The notes below the pieces were generated by a model. It did not search any database, had not been told where the DNA came from, and worked only from the letters and a program-made list of their open reading frames with translations. A stretch of 64,000 bases of DNA from Arthrobacter agilis (GTDB lineage: Bacteria; Actinomycetota; Actinomycetes; Actinomycetales; Micrococcaceae), in assembly GCF_030816075.1 (NCBI RefSeq), contig NZ_JAUSXO010000001.1:186001-250000 (forward strand). The letters are read 5' to 3'. Both the position numbers and the translations under genes were made by a program. This document shows, piece by piece, positions 35,691 through 43,666 of the stretch (position 1 is the first letter of the stretch; every line of letters starts with the position of its first letter).

Positions 35691-36434
35691 TCAGAGGGTG
35701 TCGAGTGCGGAGCGGACGGCTGCCGCCACCTCGGGGGAGTTGGGGGCGTCCGAGTGGACGCAGACGCTGTCGAACGGGATGGTGAGCAGTGTGCCGTCGG
35801 AGGCCTCGACGACGCCGTCCGTGAGGGCCCGCGTCACGCGCCGCGCGGCTGCTGCGGGGTCCGTGGGCTCCGGACGGCGCTGGATCAGGAGCTCGCCGGC
35901 GGGCCCGTAGTTGAGGTCCACATAGAGTTCGGCCACGAAAGGCACGCCGAGTTCCTCGCAAACGCTCTCGTGGGCGGTGCCCGCGATCCCGTAGATCGCG
36001 ACGTCGAAGAGCCGGGCAACCCGGGCGGCGCCCCTCATCAGGTCGGCGTCCCGGGCGAGCATGCCGTAGAGGGATCCGTGGGGCTTGATGTGGTTGAGCG
36101 GTGCGCCCTCGTGCCGCAAAAAGGCACTGAGCGCACCCACCTGGTAGAGCACGAGGTGCTCCACCTCCTGCGGCGACAGCTTCATCTCGCGCCGGCCGAA
36201 GCCCACGAGGTCGGGGAGCCCGGGGTGCGCGCCGATCAGCACGCCCCTGCCGTGGGCTGCCGCGACGGTCTCCGCCATGGTGTCCGGGTCTCCCGAGTGG
36301 AAGCCGCAGGCCACGTTGATGGCATCCACGGTGTCGAGGAGGGCGGGGTCGTTGCCGAAGGAGTGCAGGCCGAGCGATTCGCCCATGTCCGAATTGATCA
36401 TCGGCGTCCCGCGCCGGTTCGTCTCGTCCGTCAT
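35691..36434 (-). CDS. pxpA: 5-oxoprolinase subunit A (LamB/YcsF family)
   Basis: 247 residues, the standard PxpA length. NSDMGESLG near the N-terminus, INVACGFHSGDP and HPGLPDLVGFGRREM are the LamB/YcsF signature stretches, and IKPHGSLYGML follows. It is the first gene of the pxpA-BCCP-biotin carboxylase-pxpB-pxpC run. There is no Shine-Dalgarno; TAGGGT lies six bases before the ATG (see promoter entry), so the mRNA may be leaderless. Confidence 0.92.
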   Translation of the reverse strand: MTDETNRRGTPMINSDMGESLGLHSFGNDPALLDTVDAINVACGFHSGDPDTMAETVAAAHGRGVLIGAHPGLPDLVGFGRREMKLSPQEVEHLVLYQVGALSAFLRHEGAPLNHIKPHGSLYGMLARDADLMRGAARVARLFDVAIYGIAGTAHESVCEELGVPFVAELYVDLNYGPAGELLIQRRPEPTDPAAAARRVTRALTDGVVEASDGTLLTIPFDSVCVHSDAPNSPEVAAAVRSALDTL

Positions 36435-36440
36435 GCGACA

Positions 36441-36446
36441 ACCCTA
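36441..36446 (-). promoter_or_regulatory. Candidate -10 box, leaderless pxpA
   Basis: TAGGGT on the minus strand fits TAnnnT and is six bases before the ATG, the spacing for transcription starting at the start codon. No -35 is obvious. Confidence 0.45.
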
Positions 36447-36471
36447 GAGAGCGTCCGCGGGCCGATATAGT

Positions 36472-36483
36472 GGGCGCGCGCCC
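36472..36483. promoter_or_regulatory. Palindrome between pxpA and the PucR gene
   Basis: GGGCGCGCGCCC, a perfect 12-base palindrome right after a possible -10 (TATAGT, 36466-36471) of the PucR gene. A candidate binding site for that regulator; GC richness makes chance a fair alternative. Confidence 0.4.
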
Positions 36484-36527
36484 TCGCTTCTCTCCCATCG
36501 GAGGGCAGATGCACACAGGAGGACCCC

Positions 36528-38054
36528 ATGATCGTTGCCGATCTGCTGGCGGCCGACGCCCTTCAGCTGCGCCTCCACACGCCGTCGTCGGTGGAACGGC
36601 TCGCCTGGGACATCAGCTGGTGCGCCCCCGCGGAGACCATCGATCCGACGCCGTTCCTCAGCGCCAACGTGGTCCTGCTGACCAACGGGATCGGGCTGAA
36701 CATCGAGGACCAGCGGACGTGGACCGCCTACGTGGAGCGCCTCGTCCACGTCCGGGTGGCCGCCATCGCCTTCGGGACGGGGACCGCGCACCGCCTCATC
36801 CCGCCCGGGCTCGTACGGGCCGCGACGGCGCTCGACGTGCCGCTGCTCGAGATCCCGCAGTCCGTCCCCTTCCTACAGGTGCATCGCCATGTCACCAACG
36901 TGCTGGAGGTGGAGCGCTTCACGGCCGTCAACCGGTCCTGGGAGCTGGCGCAGGAGTGCGCGCAACTCGCCGCGTCCGGCTCGCACCTGCAGGTGGTGCT
37001 CGACGCCGCCGCGCAGGCCGCCGAGGGCCACCTCGCGATCGTCGACGCCGCCGGCTCCGTGATCGCGCGTTCGCCATCGGCCTCGGTGTGGACCGCCGCG
37101 GACCTCACGGATGTCCCCGGTGCCGGGCACGGCAGCATCCCCCTGCCGATGGGCAGCGGCGACTCGTTCCAGCTGATCGTGCGGGACGCGACGTCGGACC
37201 ACCCGGTGGCGACGCTGCTGGCACCGGCGGCGTCGATCATCGCCGTGCAGCTGCAGACCGCGCTGCACACCACCACGCACAAGGAACGCGAACTCGAGAC
37301 CCTCCTGGACCAGGTACCCGACTGGGCCGGCGTGGCCCTCGAGGAGTTCACCTCGACGTTCCGGTCCACCGGCCTCGACGTCCACGAGCCCACCCTGGTG
37401 CTGGCCGCGACCGCGGGGCGCAGGAACCTCTCCAACGCCTGGCGGATCCGGCTCCTGCTGCAGTCGGCGTTCAACGACGTGCGCGTGCAGGTCCGGGCGG
37501 GCATCCTCTACGCCTTCGCCCAGGGACCGCTTGACGGCGCCGACGTCGAGGACGCCGCGACCGCGCTGCTCACAGCGTGCACGCGGGAGCTCCCCGGCCA
37601 GCCCCTCGTGCTCAAGGGACCCTGCCACACCATCGACGAACTCCGCCTGGGCATCCACCAGGCGGGGACGACGGTCGCTGAGGTCCGGACGCCGATGCGC
37701 GCGCCGGATCTCGGCATCCGTGCGCTGATCGCGTCCACGGCATCCTCCGGTGCCCGGGCCGGTGCGCACAGGCTCCTGGCGCCGGTCCTCGCGTACGACG
37801 CCGCCCACGCGGTGGACCTGCTCGGCACGCTGGAGGCGTTCCTCGAGCACGACGCCCAGCCGGGGCGCACCGCGGCGAAGCTGTTCATCCACCGCAACAC
37901 GCTCGCGCAGCGGCTCGGGAAGCTCGAGGGACTGCTGCGCGTGTCACTGACGTCGCTCGAGGGTCAGGCCACCTGCCTGCTGGCGCTGCAGATCCTGCGG
38001 TCGGAGGCACTGTCGTCTGGACGTCCGGCGGTGTCCCTGGCCGACCGCCGCTAG
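36528..38054 (+). CDS. PucR-family transcriptional regulator
   Basis: 508 residues. The N-terminal PucR domain has MIVADLLAADALQLRL, LLTNGIGLN and VRVAAIAFGTG; a GAF-like middle follows, and the C-terminal PucR HTH reads TAAKLFIHRNTLAQRLGKLEGLL. The ATG is preceded by AGGAGGA. Divergent from the pxp/carboxylase cluster, which it probably activates in response to a nitrogenous substrate; members of the family control purine or amino-acid breakdown. Confidence 0.92.
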   Translation: MIVADLLAADALQLRLHTPSSVERLAWDISWCAPAETIDPTPFLSANVVLLTNGIGLNIEDQRTWTAYVERLVHVRVAAIAFGTGTAHRLIPPGLVRAATALDVPLLEIPQSVPFLQVHRHVTNVLEVERFTAVNRSWELAQECAQLAASGSHLQVVLDAAAQAAEGHLAIVDAAGSVIARSPSASVWTAADLTDVPGAGHGSIPLPMGSGDSFQLIVRDATSDHPVATLLAPAASIIAVQLQTALHTTTHKERELETLLDQVPDWAGVALEEFTSTFRSTGLDVHEPTLVLAATAGRRNLSNAWRIRLLLQSAFNDVRVQVRAGILYAFAQGPLDGADVEDAATALLTACTRELPGQPLVLKGPCHTIDELRLGIHQAGTTVAEVRTPMRAPDLGIRALIASTASSGARAGAHRLLAPVLAYDAAHAVDLLGTLEAFLEHDAQPGRTAAKLFIHRNTLAQRLGKLEGLLRVSLTSLEGQATCLLALQILRSEALSSGRPAVSLADRR

Positions 38055-38200
38055 CGCCGCCTGCGCCGGGCGTGTGGCGCTCCTGGTCGGCTGCCCTCGC
38101 CGCACCCGCCGTCGTTCCTGGTTTTTGAGGCCGACGGCACAAAGAGCGGCGTATTCCCGGGGCTAAGCGCTCATGGAGCCCTGAAAGCCGGGAACGACGA

Positions 38201-38240
38201 CGGCCCCGCCCGCCGCCCGATGGGACAGCAGACGGGGCCG
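38201..38240 (-). terminator. Stem-loop downstream of the winged-helix/X25 gene
   Basis: CGGCCCCG (38201-38208) pairs with CGGGGCCG (38233-38240) around a 24-base loop, ten bases past the stop of the minus-strand gene at 38250. The wide loop and lack of U-tract make this moderate. Confidence 0.55.
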
Positions 38241-38249
38241 GACGGAAGC

Positions 38250-39116
38250 CTAGGAGGTCTCGATGTCCTTCGTCGCGTAGTCGAACCGGAAGGTCACCGA
38301 GGTGTCGGAGAGCAGGTGCAGTTCGTGGTTGGCGCCGTCACGCACGCCGAACCGGCCGTAGTTCTCGTCCCACGAGCCGTTGACGAGGATCTTGAACTGG
38401 TAGGTGCCGGCCGGCAGCTGGAGGGTCTGCTTCCAGGTGTTCTCCGTCGGCTCCCACACGAACTGCAGCTCGCGGAGGTCCGAACTCCAGTGGCCGGCCT
38501 CGCCGAACAGCGGGTCGAAGTCGCCGGAGAGGGCGACGGACTGCGGCTGGTCGTGCCAGGCCTCCTCGGCGGGCGTATCGGTCGGTGCGTGCTCCGGCTC
38601 GGAATCGGACACCTCGAGGGTCGGCGTGACGTCCGGGGGCGTGGGGTCCTCGGCGAGAGCGGTCTTGGCCTGGGCGACATCCGTCGGATCCACCGCGACG
38701 TCGGCCTGCGCGGCCTGCGCCTCCTCGCCCAACTGCTCGGGGGCTGCCGGCGCGTGTGCAGGAGCCTCGGCAGCGGTCTCGGGCACGGGAGCGCCACTGA
38801 TCATGGCGTTGACGAACTGCTCCGAGTCGGTGAAGGCATGGACCGCGCGGACGCCCTCGTCGGTGGCGGTCCAGCCGCTGCGGCCCTTGACGAGCCAGCC
38901 GGCCTTGACGAGCTTCGACGTCGCCGTCGTCAGGGCCTTGAAACCGCGGGGGACGCCGCCGGAGAGGAGCTCGGCTTCCTTGGCGTCGAACGGGACCTGG
39001 GCGACAGCCTGCGCCATCAGTTCACTGGGTGCGACGGCGGTGCCTGCGGCCTGGTGGGCTGCGAGCAGGGCGAGGGTCATGCGGAGTCGGTCATTGGTGC
39101 GGTTCCGGGGGGCCAT
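38250..39116 (-). CDS. Winged-helix domain fused to a pullulanase X25-like domain
   Basis: 288 residues. The N-terminal 110 or so form a winged-helix-like unit (LTTATSKLVKAGWLVKGRSGWTATDEG). An acidic Ala/Pro/Glu/Asp-rich linker follows (about residues 113-195), then an X25-type beta domain: SVALSGDFDPLFG, LPAGTYQFKILVNGSWDENYG and TVTFRFDYATKDI. X25 domains occur in amylopullulanases and bind or pack against alpha-glucan modules. No catalytic domain is present. The role is unknown; a regulator or scaffold that senses glycogen is one idea. Confidence 0.75.
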   Translation of the reverse strand: MAPRNRTNDRLRMTLALLAAHQAAGTAVAPSELMAQAVAQVPFDAKEAELLSGGVPRGFKALTTATSKLVKAGWLVKGRSGWTATDEGVRAVHAFTDSEQFVNAMISGAPVPETAAEAPAHAPAAPEQLGEEAQAAQADVAVDPTDVAQAKTALAEDPTPPDVTPTLEVSDSEPEHAPTDTPAEEAWHDQPQSVALSGDFDPLFGEAGHWSSDLRELQFVWEPTENTWKQTLQLPAGTYQFKILVNGSWDENYGRFGVRDGANHELHLLSDTSVTFRFDYATKDIETS

Positions 39117-39301
39117 GGCGGTCTCCTTCGTGGGGCGTGAGGCGGCAACCGCCGTCCATCAGGTCCCTGCAGTTCCACACTCCGGCGGAGAACATCCCAC
39201 GGGATGCATCCCTACCCGGGCGGGCTCGACGATGCTGGTGCTGCGGACGACAGCACCCTGACCTTATCCGAGACCTGCGCATTGCGGCTATTGTGCGCTA
39301 G
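39117..39301. promoter_or_regulatory. Divergent promoter region
   Basis: Separates the winged-helix/X25 gene from the DoxX gene. TATTGT (39289-39294) sits seven bases before the DoxX ATG and could be the -10 of a leaderless transcript. Nothing else recognised. Confidence 0.45.
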
Positions 39302-39718
39302 ATGACGCCCCCTCCCAGCACATCGGCGCTACGGACTGCCGCCCGCCTGATATTGGGGGTATTCCTCCTGTTCGCGGGCACCGGCCACCTGACCTTCGCT
39401 CGGGCAGAGTTCGCCGCGCAGGTCCCCGCCTGGCTGCCGCTCGACACGGACTTCGTGGTGGTGGCCTCCGGCGTCGTCGAACTGGTGCTCGGCTCCGCCC
39501 TGGTGCTCGCCGGCCGGCACCGCGTGCTGATCGGCTGGGTGGTCGCGGCGTTCTTCGTGGCGGTCTTCCCCGGCAATATCGCCCAGTACGTCGACGGCGT
39601 GAGTGCCTTCGGGCTCGACACCGACCGCGCCCGGCTCGTCCGCCTCGTCTTCCAGCCGGTCCTGGTGCTGTGGGCACTGTGGTCGACGGCGGCCTGGCGG
39701 GACCGGCGGTCGCGCTGA
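39302..39718 (+). CDS. DoxX-family membrane protein
   Basis: 138 residues with four helices: RLILGVFLLFAGTGHLTFA, FVVVASGVVELVLGSALVL, VLIGWVVAAFFVAVFPGN and a final LVFQPVLVLWALWST. The FAGTGHL motif after the first helix is common to DoxX-like proteins. Role unclear; relatives are linked to oxidative-stress complexes. Without a Shine-Dalgarno, the ATG may be the transcript's first codon. Confidence 0.87.
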   Translation: MTPPPSTSALRTAARLILGVFLLFAGTGHLTFARAEFAAQVPAWLPLDTDFVVVASGVVELVLGSALVLAGRHRVLIGWVVAAFFVAVFPGNIAQYVDGVSAFGLDTDRARLVRLVFQPVLVLWALWSTAAWRDRRSR

Positions 39719-39765
39719 TCAGTTCGACCTGCGACTCGGCCCGACTCGGCCCGGCTCAGCCCGGC
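39719..39765. repeat. Short 10-bp tandem repeats between convergent genes
   Basis: About four copies of a GGCCCGACTC/GGCTCAGCCC type decamer between the DoxX stop and the TfoX stop. Could fold weakly as a terminator; minor. Confidence 0.5.
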
Positions 39766-40104
39766 TCAGCCCTGCACTGTGCCGGAGTCGAGGCCTACCT
39801 GGATCCAGAACGCCAGCTCGGCGTCGTCGCTGACCTGCTGACTCGGTACGGTGAGCCAGCCCCGGCCCATCGGCCGGTCGCTGCCCATGCGTGCCGGTAC
39901 CGCACCACGTCGGAGCAGGTCGTCGTAGTCGGCTGGATCGGTGCGGACCAGCAGGCCACCGTCGCGGCCGGCAGCGACCGCCATGCGCTCGTCGACCATG
40001 AAGGAGACACCGCCGAACATGCGTACCTCACGTACGTTCGGACGCGATGCGAAGAAGTCCCGGAGTCTTTGCGACAGGGCCTCGCGAGGGTCGGCGGTGG
40101 TCAT
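39766..40104 (-). CDS. TfoX/Sxy N-terminal domain protein
   Basis: 112 residues, only the TfoX N-terminal domain. REVRMFGGVSFMVDERMAVAAGRDGGLLVRTDP carries the family's central MFGG..FM pattern. Start MTTADPRE at 40104; the upstream extension in the same frame shows no similarity. In gamma-proteobacteria TfoX governs competence; single-domain actinobacterial relatives have no known role. Confidence 0.85.
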   Translation of the reverse strand: MTTADPREALSQRLRDFFASRPNVREVRMFGGVSFMVDERMAVAAGRDGGLLVRTDPADYDDLLRRGAVPARMGSDRPMGRGWLTVPSQQVSDDAELAFWIQVGLDSGTVQG

Positions 40105-40331
40105 CGGCTGCCCCTGCTGATCGGGTCCTGCCCGGAGTTCGCTGCGTCGATAACGTCCGTACGGATAGTAGATGGGGTGGCCACAGTAGCTCCCTTGCTC
40201 GGCGTATCCGCAGGATAGGGAGACGGTGCTCTGTCCTGTCAAGGAGTCCGGTGATGCAAGGGCTGTCCCGAACGGTGGCTGCTGCGCGTCGAAGCGCCAG
40301 CTGGCCGTGCCAGGGCGCTGCCCGGACACGA

Positions 40332-40363
40332 CGATGCCCGGCACGAGAACGTGCCGGGCATCG
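40332..40363 (-). terminator. Very strong stem-loop after the methyltransferase gene
   Basis: CGATGCCCGGCACG (40332-40345) pairs base for base with CGTGCCGGGCATCG (40350-40363) around AGAA. The 14-bp GC-rich stem with tetraloop lies 33 bases past the methyltransferase stop at 40396. Confidence 0.88.
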
Positions 40364-40395
40364 CCAGTCCCGCGAAGCGCTGAACCGGGTGGACC

Positions 40396-41232
40396 TCAGT
40401 TCCGCTTCGCCGTGACCAGCAGGTACTCCCAGTCCACCGTTGTGCTGCCGGTGCCGGCACTGAACCGGGTGACGAGCGCCCTCAGATCGGCGTCGAGCGC
40501 TGCCGCCTTCTCCGCGTCCTCGCCGATGAACGTGTAGACGCTGATGGTGGGCCCGTAGTGGGACTTGAAGTAGTCCACGAACTCCTCCGGCGAGTGGAAA
40601 CGGTCCACCCGCACCACCCGCCGCTCGGCACGCAGATCCGTCACCTGGCCCTCGAGGAGCGAACGGACATGGTCCTCGTTCCCCCACAGCGGCGGAGGCT
40701 GCGCCCCGGGAGGCGGCGGCGGTGCGTAGGGCTTCATCGTGGCGAACATCTGGCCGATGAATCCCTCGGGCGTCCAGTCGATCAGGCCGATCGAACCACC
40801 CGACCGGCAGACCCGTGCCAGCTCGTTGGCCGTCAGCTGGTGGTGCGGCGCGAACATGACGCCCAGACACGACATCACGGTGTCGAAGGAGCCCGAGTCG
40901 AAGGGGAGTGCCTCGGCGTCGGCGACGCGCCAGTCGAGGGTCACACCACGCTGCTGCGCGAGGTGCTGCCCGATGTCGAGGAGTTCGGGCGTCAGGTCCG
41001 ACGCCGTGACGGTCGCCCCGCGTTCCGCTGCGGGGATGGCGGCGTTGCCGGTGCCGGCCGCGATATCGAGGACATACTGCCCGCGGGTGATGTCCAGGGC
41101 ATCGACGAGGGCCACGCCGAGGCTCGGGATGATGTCGGACGCGATGGCGGCGTAGTCGCCCTGCGCCCACATGGCGCGGTGCTTGGCCTTCAGGGCCCTG
41201 TCCGCGTCGGTGGTGGTGGTCGTGTCGGTCAT
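40396..41232 (-). CDS. Class I SAM-dependent methyltransferase
   Basis: 278 residues. Motif I is VLDIAAGTGNAAIPAAERG, followed by the acidic strand VTASDLTPELL; motif II region FDTVMSCLGVMF is clear. The N-terminal MWAQGDYAAIASDI is seen in UbiE-like and small-molecule methyltransferases. Substrate unknown. Ends before a strong terminator; no operon partner is evident. Confidence 0.88.
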   Translation of the reverse strand: MTDTTTTTDADRALKAKHRAMWAQGDYAAIASDIIPSLGVALVDALDITRGQYVLDIAAGTGNAAIPAAERGATVTASDLTPELLDIGQHLAQQRGVTLDWRVADAEALPFDSGSFDTVMSCLGVMFAPHHQLTANELARVCRSGGSIGLIDWTPEGFIGQMFATMKPYAPPPPPGAQPPPLWGNEDHVRSLLEGQVTDLRAERRVVRVDRFHSPEEFVDYFKSHYGPTISVYTFIGEDAEKAAALDADLRALVTRFSAGTGSTTVDWEYLLVTAKRN

Positions 41233-41349
41233 GATGGGTGGTATCCCGTCCTGTGCTGGGTCCGGGCAGCGTCGCCCGGTGTGTCTCTGACGTCACCAGT
41301 GTTGCCACCGGCCGTGTGCACGGGCGTGTGATGGCGCCGGGCAGCCCTC

Positions 41350-43128
41350 CTACAGGTGATGGCGTGCCGCGAGGTCCTGGCTCAGCAGGGGGTTCTCGAT
41401 GCTGCTCGCCAGGAGCGTCATCGCCGGCAGCACCGCCTCGTCGCCGAGCGCTGCCCGGGCGGAGTAGGCACGGACCGCGAGTTCGCGGTGCCCGTAGCGG
41501 CTGGACCGCTCCCCGAGCTCCCGGGCGAACTCCAGCGCCTGGTGCGGGTGCGATGTGAGTGCCGCGGTGCTGGCGAGGTCGAGGTTCCGGCCACGGAACC
41601 AGCGGTACCAGGGGTTGGGCTGCACGCCGCGGCGGATCCACGTGCTCGCCGCCCCGGTGTCTCCCCGGGCGAGGAGCACCTCCGCCTTCGCGTGGGCCGC
41701 GGCGTCGAGGTAGCAGCGGTCGCCGAACGACGCCGCCAGGGCCATCGCGTGGTCCGCCATGTCCTCGGCCCCGGTGTCGTCGCCCGTGGCCAGCTGCATC
41801 TCGCTGCGGAGGGCCTCGACGAACGGCGTGAACGCGGTCCAGTGTTCGCCGGCGACGAGCGCCAGCACGATGTCGAGTTCGACGGCGGCGCGCTCACGGT
41901 GCCCGGTCAGCAGGTGGACCCGGCCGAGCATCGCCCGGGCGAATGCCTCCTGCCGCGTCCGCCCGAGACCCGCGCTGAGGCGCACCGATTCCTCGAGGGC
42001 GACGACGGCGCCCGGGTAGTCGGCGGTGTCGGTGGCGAGCATCCCGGTCACACCGAGTGCCCGCGCGCGTTCGTCGGGAAGCCCGTCGGCGGCCGCCGTC
42101 GCCCGGGCCAGCCACCGGGCTCCGCTGTCGGGGAAGCCGCGCTGCACGGCGAGGAAGCCGAGTTCGCGGTATGCCGCCGACTGGAGGGCTGCAGGACCGT
42201 CCCGGGTCAGGGACAGGACCCGGTGCAGGAGGTCGGCGACCTCCGCGCCCCGGCCACCCGCACCGTGGATGAGCGCGCCGGCCAGGTCCAGCAGGGCCTC
42301 CGCCTGCAGGGTCCGATCGCCGAGGCGCTCCGCCAGGCCTCCGGCCACCCGCAGGTGATTGAGGGCGGTCGCGATCGCACCCGCGGAGAGGCAGGCCTGT
42401 GCCGCCTCGAGATAGGACGCGACGGCGGTGCGTGTGGCGGGGAGACCGGCCGTGCTCGTGTCCGGGGCGGCCAGGGCATGCTGCACCTCGGCGGGTAGAC
42501 CCGTGCCCAACTGGTCCTCGAAGACGTCGCCGCAGTGCGCGGCCGCGGTCCGGGCTGCAGCACGATCGCCTGCCGCCACGAGCGAGCGGACCAGCAGGGC
42601 GTGGAAGTCGGCGTTGAGCGGATCGAGCTCCACCGCGCGGGCACTGAGCCGGATCGCCGTCGCGGTGTCGCCGTCGGCCAGGGCCGCCAGTCCGCCCTCG
42701 TACACGAGCGTCTCCACCGCATGCCGCAGCCGGTGCCGCTCCATGGTCAACCAGGCGTCGAAGGGCGGGTGATCCGTGAAGTCGAGCCCGTCGAGCAGCT
42801 CGGCGCGGATCTCGCCGAGCGATGCGGCTCCCAGATCGGTGTCGAGGCGGAACCCCGGCGGCAGCCGCAGGGTGACGGGATTCCCGCCGAGCACTGCCTC
42901 CGGGCCGAGCACGCGCCGCAGGTCGGCGAGGTGCCAGCGCAGGGCGCCGAGGGGATCGTCGGCACCGGCGAAGAGCAGCGCCGCGAGCTGGCTGCGAGCG
43001 GGTGGGGTGGTGTGCAGGAGCAGGTGCGTGAGCAGTCCCCAGGACTTCCGGCCGCGCGGCTGGTGGCCCTCCCCATCGGGGTGCGTGATGGAGGGAGGCC
43101 CGAGAAGCTGGATGACGATCCCGGCCAT
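41350..43128 (-). CDS. BTAD/TPR transcriptional activator-like protein
   Basis: 592 residues. The N-terminal winged helix (MAGIVIQLLGPPSITHPDG, PLGALRWHLADLRRVLG) and the bacterial transcriptional activator domain (ATAIRLSARAVELDPLNADFHALLVRSLVAAGD) are plain. The C-terminal 350 residues are TPR-like helices, such as AVVALEESVRLSAGLGRTRQEAFARAM. Similar architecture is seen in AfsR/SARP relatives lacking the ATPase. Start at 43128, where the domain begins. No target gene is obvious. Confidence 0.85.
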   Translation of the reverse strand: MAGIVIQLLGPPSITHPDGEGHQPRGRKSWGLLTHLLLHTTPPARSQLAALLFAGADDPLGALRWHLADLRRVLGPEAVLGGNPVTLRLPPGFRLDTDLGAASLGEIRAELLDGLDFTDHPPFDAWLTMERHRLRHAVETLVYEGGLAALADGDTATAIRLSARAVELDPLNADFHALLVRSLVAAGDRAAARTAAAHCGDVFEDQLGTGLPAEVQHALAAPDTSTAGLPATRTAVASYLEAAQACLSAGAIATALNHLRVAGGLAERLGDRTLQAEALLDLAGALIHGAGGRGAEVADLLHRVLSLTRDGPAALQSAAYRELGFLAVQRGFPDSGARWLARATAAADGLPDERARALGVTGMLATDTADYPGAVVALEESVRLSAGLGRTRQEAFARAMLGRVHLLTGHRERAAVELDIVLALVAGEHWTAFTPFVEALRSEMQLATGDDTGAEDMADHAMALAASFGDRCYLDAAAHAKAEVLLARGDTGAASTWIRRGVQPNPWYRWFRGRNLDLASTAALTSHPHQALEFARELGERSSRYGHRELAVRAYSARAALGDEAVLPAMTLLASSIENPLLSQDLAARHHL

Positions 43129-43280
43129 GCCCCACTGTAGATCCGCGGGCGGTTGGACGGAACGGCCGGCGGCGCACGTGACGCGTCCGTGGCACCCGTG
43201 GGGCGCGTGCGGCGGCGAGCAATTGCGGCCGGAGCGCCTGGCTGGCACCCCCGGCGCGGGAAGTGTCAACCGGTTGGCGG

Positions 43281-43604
43281 CTACCGCGCGACGGCGACGG
43301 GGTAGAGGTCGGTCGCTTCCAGCATCACGGACTGGATGTTCGCGGCGAGCGGTCCATCCGTCTCCGATGCGGACTTCGCGTCGATCCATCGCTGGTCCGC
43401 GCCGAACGCCTTCCAGTTCGCCTTCGGGTCGCCGTCGTGTTCGAGGAGATAGATGAGCACCTCGGGGGAGTCGACGGGCGTCCAGTAACCCAGGCTCTTC
43501 ATGTTGTGCTCGATGAACAGGTTGATGGTGGAGTCACGGAACCGGGCGACCAGGGCATCCATCTTGCCCGGCGTGGCGGTGTAGGTGCGGAGTTCGTAGG
43601 TCAT
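43281..43604 (-). CDS. NIPSNAP family protein
   Basis: 107 residues of the ferredoxin-like NIPSNAP fold: YELRTYTATPGKMDALVARF at the N-terminus and SLGYWTPVDSPEVLIYLLEHDG in the middle are signature stretches. Function in bacteria unknown. It stands alone, with clear gaps on both sides. Confidence 0.9.
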   Translation of the reverse strand: MTYELRTYTATPGKMDALVARFRDSTINLFIEHNMKSLGYWTPVDSPEVLIYLLEHDGDPKANWKAFGADQRWIDAKSASETDGPLAANIQSVMLEATDLYPVAVAR

Positions 43605-43666
43605 GGCTCTCCTCGTGCTGACGGGCTGTCGGTCGGAGTCAGCCTATGCGGGGCGCCCTCCGTCCG

